This document shows positions 1-7,600 of a DNA stretch of 8,282 nucleotides, piece by piece. The notes under the pieces were generated by a model. It saw nothing but the letters and a program-made list of their open reading frames with translations. It was not told the DNA's origin and did not search any database. The stretch spans positions 1-8,282 of the forward strand of contig CANHPK010000054.1 in the NCBI GenBank assembly GCA_947462525.1, given 5' to 3'. Source of the DNA: Roseiflexaceae bacterium (GTDB lineage: Bacteria > Chloroflexota > Chloroflexia > Chloroflexales > Roseiflexaceae). Position numbers and translations under genes: made by a program. The number at the start of each line of letters is the position of its first letter. Within the stretch, counting starts at the first letter, position 1.

Positions 1-14
1 AATGGGGTGAGCAT
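1..14 (-). CDS. Possible start of the next gene (5' end only)
   Basis: After the ATPase stop there are 38 bases and then an ATG at 12-14 that opens a frame (Met-Leu-Thr-Pro) running off the left edge. In NupO/RbsA-type operons a permease gene commonly follows the ATPase, so this could be its start, but only four full codons are visible. The upstream sequence GGCGG lies only 3 bases from the ATG, which is a poor ribosome-binding site. No terminator is seen between the two. Identity is inferred from context only. Confidence 0.25.
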
Positions 15-52
15 GGTCCGCCAAGAACGTGGCGTTTGAGGGGTAGTAGGTG

Positions 53-1579
53 TCATGCGGGTACCTCTTGTGTCGCCGTGACGCCGGCCATCAGCAACCC
101 GATGGTGTTGCGGTGTGCGTCAGCGCTCGGGATGTCGGCGATGATGCGACCATGGAACATGACCAGGATGCGATCGGCCAACGAAAGGATTTCGTCGAGT
201 TCTGCCGATACGAGCAAAACTGCACTGCCGCTGTCGCGCTGCGCCACGATCTGGGTGTGAATGAATTCTATTGATCCGACATCAAGGCCGCGCGTTGGTT
301 GTGCGGCGACAAGCAGCTTGAGCGGGCGCGCGAGTTCACGCGCGACGACGACTTTTTGTTGGTTACCACCGGACAACGTCGAAGCAAGTGCTTCGATACT
401 GGGCGTGCGCACATCGAAGTTGTGCACCAGGGTTGTCGCTTGTGCATCAATTGCGTCTTTGTTGATGACATAATTGTGCGAAAACGGCTCGAGGTCATAG
501 GTAGACAGGACCATGTTGTCTGCGATCGAATAACTCAATACCAGACCATGGTGATGGCGATCTTCGGGGATGTGCCCCATTCCCGCCGCTATTGCGACGT
601 TGGTGCCGCGCCCACTCAGTTCTTCGTTGTGGAGGGTGATAGTACCGGAGCGTGGGATGGTCAGGCCGGTGATTGCTGCGACGAGTTCGGTTTGTCCGTT
701 CCCTTGGACACCAGCAATACCCACGATTTCGCCTGTTCGCACCGAAAAAGACACATGGTTGACGGCTACGTTCCCACGATCATCGGTAACCGTCAGGTCA
801 TTGACCGCGAGCATGATCGCACCTGGCGTTGCAGGTGTTTTGTTGATGTGCAAGACCACATCACGACCCACCATCATGCCCGCGAGCGTTGCTTCGGTGG
901 CTTGTGACGGCGTGGTAGAGCCGACGAGTTTGCCGCGTCGGAGCACACTGATACGGTCTGCCAAGGCAAGCACTTCACGCAGTTTGTGACTGATAAAGAT
1001 GATAGATTTGCCTTGGTCCTTGAGGCGGCGGATAACCACAAACAAATCGTCTGCTTCTTGGGGCGTAAGCACCGCAGTCGGTTCGTCGAGGATCAGGATG
1101 TCGGCGCCACGATAGAGGGCTTTGACAATTTCGACCCGCTGTTGCACACCGACCGGTAGATCTTGGACGAGGGTGTGCACCGGGATGTCGAGCCCATATG
1201 TTTTGGCCAATGCAGCAATGTCTGCGCCGGCTTTGACGAGATCGAGCGAACCGTTTTTGGTGACTTCATTGCCGAGAATAATGTTCTCGGTCACCGTCAA
1301 CGTCGGCACGAGCATGAAGTGTTGATGCACCATGCCTAACCCACGGCGAATGGCATCGTTTGCTCCATTTAGCTGCACAACAGTCCCGTGGAGCAGTATT
1401 TCACCGTCGTCGGGTCGGTACATTCCATAGAGCATATTCATCAATGTCGATTTGCCGGCACCGTTTTCGCCGAGGAAAGCGTGGATTTCGCCGGGTTCGA
1501 GGGTGAAACTCACTGCGTCGTTTGCCACAATCTCGGGGAACCGTTTGGTGAGATTGCGTACTTCGAGTACTGGTGTCAT
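53..1579 (-). CDS. ABC transporter ATP-binding protein, nucleoside/simple-sugar import family (NupO/YufO-like)
   Basis: A 508-residue protein with two fused nucleotide-binding domains, the usual size for RbsA/MglA/NupO-type ATPases that power import through paired membrane permeases. Domain 1 (about 3-240) has Walker A GENGAGKS (37-44), Q-loop Gln86, a modified signature LPVGVQQ (141-147), Walker B ILILDEP (161-167) and His198. Domain 2 (about 256-500) is degenerate in the way normal for this family: the Walker A-like GVQGNGQTE (290-298) lacks the lysine, the signature LSGGNQQ (402-408) is intact, Walker B reads LLVAAQPT with Ala and Gln in place of the acidic pair, and the switch His is missing in LLVSAE. 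AQPTRGLDVG and DEPTAVLTPQE are typical of the NupO/BmpA-linked group, so nucleosides are the likely substrate; a sugar is possible. Start chosen at 1579 because GGAG lies 6 bases upstream. A longer in-frame start at 1723 would overlap the previous gene and read through the terminator hairpin. The binding protein is not upstream; permeases may follow downstream. Confidence 0.94.
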   Translation of the reverse strand: MTPVLEVRNLTKRFPEIVANDAVSFTLEPGEIHAFLGENGAGKSTLMNMLYGMYRPDDGEILLHGTVVQLNGANDAIRRGLGMVHQHFMLVPTLTVTENIILGNEVTKNGSLDLVKAGADIAALAKTYGLDIPVHTLVQDLPVGVQQRVEIVKALYRGADILILDEPTAVLTPQEADDLFVVIRRLKDQGKSIIFISHKLREVLALADRISVLRRGKLVGSTTPSQATEATLAGMMVGRDVVLHINKTPATPGAIMLAVNDLTVTDDRGNVAVNHVSFSVRTGEIVGIAGVQGNGQTELVAAITGLTIPRSGTITLHNEELSGRGTNVAIAAGMGHIPEDRHHHGLVLSYSIADNMVLSTYDLEPFSHNYVINKDAIDAQATTLVHNFDVRTPSIEALASTLSGGNQQKVVVARELARPLKLLVAAQPTRGLDVGSIEFIHTQIVAQRDSGSAVLLVSAELDEILSLADRILVMFHGRIIADIPSADAHRNTIGLLMAGVTATQEVPA

Positions 1580-1585
1580 AGACAA

Positions 1586-1589
1586 CTCC
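1586..1589 (-). promoter_or_regulatory. Shine-Dalgarno site of the ABC ATPase gene
   Basis: Minus-strand GGAG with 6 bases before the ATG at 1577-1579. It decides the start: the in-frame ATG four codons upstream (1589-1591) overlaps this site and has no comparable motif of its own. The protein beginning at 1579 starts MTPVLEVRN, a normal N-terminus for this ATPase family. Confidence 0.75.
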
Positions 1590-1607
1590 ATTGATGCCGA
1601 TATGGCT

Positions 1608-1616
1608 AGCATACCA
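1608..1616 (-). promoter_or_regulatory. Candidate extended -10 promoter for the ABC ATPase gene
   Basis: The minus strand reads TGGTATGCT, a TGn extended -10 followed by a 4/6 match to TATAAT, ending 28 bases before the ATG. No convincing -35 is seen. A promoter is expected here because a strong terminator lies just upstream, but the match is weak and this remains a guess based on position. Confidence 0.28.
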
Positions 1617-1633
1617 CACAGCTCGCACTTCTT

Positions 1634-1683
1634 TGGAAAAAGAAACACCCAGTCACGAATCATTTTGATTCGTGACTGGGTGT
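1634..1683 (-). terminator. Intrinsic terminator of the giant surface-protein gene
   Basis: A perfect 18-bp inverted repeat pairs 1645-1662 with 1666-1683 around a 3-base loop (1663-1665). Read on the minus strand it is followed at once by a T-rich run (TTCTTTTTCC, 1635-1644). It begins 11 bases after the TAA of the giant gene. On the plus strand no T-run follows, so it works in one direction only. It separates the giant gene from the ATPase gene. Confidence 0.9.
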
Positions 1684-1694
1684 CGGCACGCTGC

Positions 1695-4600
1695 TTATGG
1701 AGTCGGATAGCCTGTAGGGACACGGGTTGTGGTTGCTGGCAACGGGTATGCTACTGTCGCAGTCGGGGTAAAGGCCGCAATGGCGGTGCTTGTCCGTGCT
1801 ACAGCGGTTTGGGTCTGTGCGACAAGCAAGCGTGTAGCGGTCAATGTTTGGGCATAGAATGTCGGGCTGCGACGCGCCAACATGGTCCTGGTTGTGTAGA
1901 GCGGCGTGCGGGTCGACGTGTTGGTTCGTGTCGGGCTACGGAACGGTGTACTGGTGGGCAATGTCGGCGTGAGCGTCATCGTCTCGGTACGGGTGGCCGT
2001 GTGTGTCCGACTACTGGTAGGCGTTGGGGTGAGGGTTCGGGTCGCGGTATACGGGGTAATCCCTGGCATTGTCGGCGTTTGTGTGTTGGGGAACGGGGTA
2101 CGCGTTGCCGCTGCGGTACCCGTTACCGATGCGGTTCGTGTGACAGTCATCGTGGCGCTCGGGACCGCGGTCGTACAGGCAGTTGATGTACGCCAGGCAT
2201 CGATGAGGAGTTCGTTGATGCTGAGTTGGCCGTACCTTTCCTCATGCTGAACACGGATATAGCGGCCCTTGATCCCCTGGGGGAAACTGACGGTGTAGGA
2301 TGCATCGCCGTGTGATCCGGGATAGCCGCATCCCATTGCGTCGTTGCACTTGATGTACTTCCACGCACTCGCCTGCGACTTCATCCATTCGATGTCGGTC
2401 GACGCCCCAAAGTCCACATCACTCATCAGCACAATTGCATCGCTCATATTGGTACGGAGCGTTGGATCGGTCATATCGAACAATATGATGTTCGCGATTT
2501 CGTATTGCTGGCCGAGATCAATCTTCCACCATGCGTTCATATTCGCGTTGGTGATTGCAACACCTGAGGTGTATCCCTCATCGTTCGGGAGCGTGTCGGT
2601 CGTGACCCCATCGATGGCACGATCGGCGGTGTACGCGCCCAAATGGTCCGAAATCTGTGCTACCGACATGCCGGTCAGAGGCAGATTGGTCGCTCCATCG
2701 TAGGTTTGCGGGCATGCGGTAGCAGTCGGTGTCGAGTAGGTTGTCCGTGAGGTAGCGTTCATAATCCGCACGACGTCGTGCGCATCAAGTGCTTTGTCGT
2801 AGAGCATCACATCGTCAACGAGCCCCATATACGCATCACTGGTGCTACCATCTGACGCGGTTGTCGAACCGATGGTGATTGGGCCCAAAATAGTCTTGGC
2901 AGGGACTGTCTTGGTTCCTCTGAGAACGCCGTCGGTGTAGAAGGAGAGAGTGGTGGTTGCGTTGTCATAACTGCAGAGGTAATGGTGCCACATGCTGTCT
3001 TCGCTCGAAGTTACAAACGATAGCCGTTGCGTTTGTGCGGGGTTTGCGGGATTTGGAACCCATGCACAGCTCATCGTTGGGTAACCGTCGTCATCGTACC
3101 GTTGTTCGATGACCATCCCTGCACCGGATGCATCACGACGCGCAATCATCGGTGTACCGCCGCTGTAGGCCACGATGTTGGTCCACATGCCGAGACTGAA
3201 TCCATCGCTGGTGCGCTGAGCTGGAATGGTGAGGAGTGATTCGCCGCTGAACGACGCATAGGTGCCGTTGCGTGATTGTTCGTCGTTTTGAAAGAACGGA
3301 CAGACCGACGTGGTCCCGTCGATACGGTTGTCACAGGTAAATGAACCTCTGTTCGGTGAATCCGACTGCATGGTTGTCCTGATGTACACGTCGGCAGTGT
3401 ACTCGGAAGGGGCGACCGGGGTGAGGTTTTGCATCTCTGCGGTGGTCAGTATCCGTTTGACGACAGATATTTCGCCAATCTGACCGTCCAGACCTACCAT
3501 CGTGTCGATGCGCCTGCCAATCGTGAGTGGCGCTGCAGGAATGGTCACGGGGTTGAGGACAACATCTTGGCCGATGATGGATCCATCGCGCCAGAGCGTG
3601 CGGATCCGCGACACCGGGTCGAAGCTGCATGCGTAGTCATGCCATGAGCGGTCGCGGTATGTGGTGGCGCTGACCAAGTCGTCGCCATAAAAACTGCAAT
3701 ACGGCCGGTTTTCTTTGTCGATACCGAGTACGAAGTAGCGCCGGATGGCACCCGCACTGCCCAAACTCAGCATCACATCATGACGGTCTACACTGGTACG
3801 CTTGAGGCTTGCCCGAGCAGTGAACGCAGAACCGGAAATGTTGACATTGGTGTTCGACACGAGTTCATCACCGTGTGCGTCGACAAAAGTAAGTGCAGGA
3901 AAGAGTCTGCCGTCTGGCGGTGCGTCTGGTCCGACGAGGTCTGCGACCGATGGGCAGCTCGCTGGATCCGGGCATCGGTATATCGTTGCCGAACCACGAC
4001 TGGCAAATGTCGATGCTGAGACCACATTGGACATGCCATACCAGGCGATTTGGTTATCGGTGAGTCCCGATACGCGTGATACGTTGGTCATGGTGGGGAG
4101 CACAACTGATGTCTCGGTCGGAACGCGCGTCGGTGAGGGTTGTCCTGCGTTGCGCGGGGCGACGTGCAGGCCGAGTGCTCCTCCACCGGTATGAATATCA
4201 GTGATGCGATAGGTACTATTGATTCCTGCCAGGGCATTCAGGTTTGCGCGTGTGTACTCGCCCCATGCGAATGCTACTCCAGCCGCATTGAGTGCGAGAC
4301 TGTGCCGTTCTCCTGCTGCTATTGCAACGATGTTTTGGGCCGCAAATGCTGGGATGTCTGTCTGATGGACATCGTTGACGTCCGCACCCCAGCTGACCAA
4401 CCGACCATTGGCTTGGAGTGCCATGATGTGATAATCGCCTGCAGCGATTTCGATGACAGTGTTGAGGGGGGCGGGGATGTTTTGTACCCCTTCTTCGCTG
4501 GTAGTTGCATAGACACGTACGGTACCGTCGGTGCGTAGGATGGTTGCGAAATCTCGCCCGGCTGCGATGTGTTTAGTGTCAGTCAGCACCGGAAGGGTAA

Positions 4601-7600
4601 GCAGATTAGACCATACGCGTCCATCCAGCGTTTGAATGAGCATATGTGTGCCGCGTACTGAGATTTCGGCAACGTTGCTCCGGAACGAAGCTGGTATTTC
4701 GGAGGTGATATCAGTTGTGGGGGTGCTCGCGCAATATATGTCGTCAATACACCGCTGCCACGCTTTGATGGTGCGATTTTGGAAGAGCATGACGCCTACG
4801 GTGCCGAGCGCAACCGAGTGGACGCTGCTTGTATCCCAATCTTGTGGTGGAGAGCCCGGGTCTGCCTCTGTCTGTACCGTTGTCGACAACGTACCGGAGG
4901 CGTTGAGTACGACATCCATACCCGCAGAGAGTTCGATCGCACTCACGGGGAGGGTCGAATGTATGGTAGCCGTCCCTTCGCGGATGGTGATAGCCTGCTC
5001 ACCACTTGCAAATCGCGGTGCTGCGGTCGGTAGCAATGGCAGTGGCGCCGCTGTCTCGGTCAATGCAGGAAACGTTGGGGTTGGCACGGTACGTGCCCGT
5101 ACGAGCATTGCACTAAATGTCGTGCCTGCAGAAATCTGGAAGGCGTTCGCATAGTCGATTGGGAGGTTTAGCTGCTGATCTGCATTCAATCCCCAACCGA
5201 GAATTTCGCCATCCAAGTTGAGCGCGAGGAGATGAGACTCACCGACTGCAATGGATTGGACTGGCTGTGCGGGTGTAGCACCCTGGTTTTCGGTGGTGTC
5301 GCCGATGACAATGACTTGTCCACTGCGAAGCAAGAGCACAGATGTGTCACCGCCTGCGGCAATATCAATGACATCAGTATATGCACCCACTTCGATTTGA
5401 TTGACGTGATTGCGTCCCCATGCGATGACGGTGCCATTGCTCCGCAATGCAAGTGTGTGCCATGCACCAGCGGCGATTTTGACGACAGCACTCATCGGTG
5501 GTTGGACGAGTTGATCGAACGAATTATCGCCCCACGTCTGGACTGCACCGTTACTGAGGAGTGCAACGGAATGGCGTGCTCCTGCTGCAATTTGGATGAT
5601 ACGCGGCGCTTCGCGTAGTGCAGTGGTAGTCGGGCTGCGCGATAGGGTCGGGGTTCTGCTTCGACTTGCGGTTAATGTGCGCGTTGCTGTGAGTGATTTG
5701 GTAGCTGTTTGGGTCGATACACCGGGTATTGCAGTATCGGTGATTGTGGGTGTTTCGGTAGGTGTCGTGACAGGTGTGTTGGTCGGGGTGGCAGATGGAT
5801 TCCCCTGGATCCATTCGGACGGGATGGTCAACTGGCCAGCATCGTTGTTGCCCCAGCCGACGACGGCTCCATTTGCCCGTAGTGCGAGTGTGTGGTTCGT
5901 GCCGGCTGCAAGCGCAACGATGCGAAAGGTGTCGGTAATGGCACGAGCTTGCGACAGACTGGGCGGTACTGAAGACTGCCCATATTGATTGTCGCCCCAA
6001 GCCAGCACAGCACCATCGGTACGCAATACACTGACATGACGTGCACCGCTCACGACCTGATAGAGTGGTTCTTCTGCCGCAGCGGGGATATTTGTCAAGC
6101 GTGGATCTGCTCCCCAAATGGAAAGGTACCCTGCAGTTTGGTATTTGGGGGCCATGCGGATTGGCATGCTGAATGTCGTGTCGCGGGTGGGAACGGTTGT
6201 CGGTGCGTCAGGCAGCGCAATCGCCAATGCATAACTGTGACTGGGTGACCCAATCAATGCATGGTATGCAACGGGAATGTTTGCCGGTATACGAGCACCG
6301 GCATTACTGTATGTACGGGCTGGTCGATTCGCGCGGCTCAGCAGCACCCCCCATTTGGTCTGGCTGAGTGATTGGAGCCGTTCCATTGCAGGGACGACGA
6401 GGCATGGGCAACCGGCGGTCGATGCACTGATTTTTGTTGCGCTGTCGGTCGGATTGAGTGCAGCGACGCCGGGTCCAAACACCACGAGCTCGCCGTCGCT
6501 CCGCAATGCGCCATACAGAGTCCCACTGGCATAGATGCGTTGGACGCTTCCTGAGACACGGGCGGGGATAACGATGGACTTGCCCCATCGGTAGAGCGCT
6601 CCATCACTGCCGAGGGCAAATGAGCTATCAGAGCCTGCTGCAATGGATACAATCGTTTTGCCGGTGAAGTCTGGTACCGCGGACCGCTGTGTGGTGTCTC
6701 CGTAGACAAAGACTTTGCCGTCGTTGCCTAGGAGGACCGTGTGTTGATTACCCGTTGCCATTTGGGCGATGTTGGTCAATCGACCACCAACCGGTGCGGT
6801 ACGGGCAGATGCCTGACCCCATAGTACGACCGAACCATCGCTCTTGAGCGCAGCACTGTGGGCTGTCCCTACTGCAACCTGTACGACGCCGGAGAGGCGC
6901 GGGATGGTGAGCTCGCCATTGATGTTCGTACCCCAGCCAATGACTGAACCCGCAGCAGTAACCGCGAGCGCATGATGTGCGCCCAGCGCGAGATTGGTAA
7001 TTCCCGTATTGGCAATCGCTGGAATTGCGTTGAGCTTGTATGGTGCGGTAGCCCCCCACCCAATGACGGGTCCACTCGAGCCACGAGTTGGGAGTTCAGG
7101 CGTTGATAGACTAATCACGGGGGTGTTGGTGTTTGTCGGCGTATTCGTTGGGGTGAACGTCGCAGTAGGCGTGTATGTATATGTCGGTGTGAAGGTCGCG
7201 GTAGGGGTATGGGTAAAGGTAGAAGTCGGTGTGTGCGTCGCGGTCGGCGTGTTTGATGCAGTGTGTGTTGCGGTTGCCGTATCGGTGGGAAGCGGCGTGT
7301 TGGTCGGATACGGCGTCCGTGTGTTTGTCGGCAGTCCAAAGTTAAAATCTGTAGACGAAGCAGCCACATTGTTGACCAATGTTGCTCCCGTAGAACCCAT
7401 GTTTGACACAAGTGAACTACTGAGGTTAATGACGCCCGCACTGGTCATTGCCACTGGCACTTGGATTTGACACGTGGTCAGAAAACTCAGACTTGCATTG
7501 GAAACGTTGATGATGCTTGTTCCTGTGGTTGCAGTAATACTCGCTCCGGCACATGTGGAGGTGTGTGTGCCGCTGACTTTGAGCGGGGCCGGCAACGTGA

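Noticed and set aside
53..900. Loss of Walker lysine, acidic pair and switch His in the second ATPase domain as a sign of decay
   Set aside because: These changes are typical of the second domain in the NupO/YufO group, and the gene is intact, so this is normal asymmetry, not a pseudogene.
299..907. Plus-strand open frame of 202 codons
   Set aside because: It lies antisense within the conserved ABC ATPase; the minus-strand protein has all expected motifs and this one has none.
1580..1723. N-terminal extension of the ATPase to an ATG at 1723
   Set aside because: The extra 48 residues are translated from the terminator hairpin and the end of the giant gene, and do not resemble an ABC domain. 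The Shine-Dalgarno supports 1579.
1906..2250. Open plus-strand frame rich in Val, Gly and Arg
   Set aside because: It is the antisense shadow of the Thr/Pro/Arg tail: codons for Thr and Pro read backwards give Gly, Val and Arg. No ribosome site or recognisable domain.
7119..7331. DNA tandem repeats as a possible CRISPR or regulatory array
   Set aside because: The repeats are short, imperfect, lack spacers and stay in the reading frame, encoding a Thr/Pro linker.
6994..7470. Open plus-strand frame of 158 codons, Val/Gly-rich
   Set aside because: Same effect over linker 1; the repeats lack stops on both strands. The minus-strand frame has clear domain homology.
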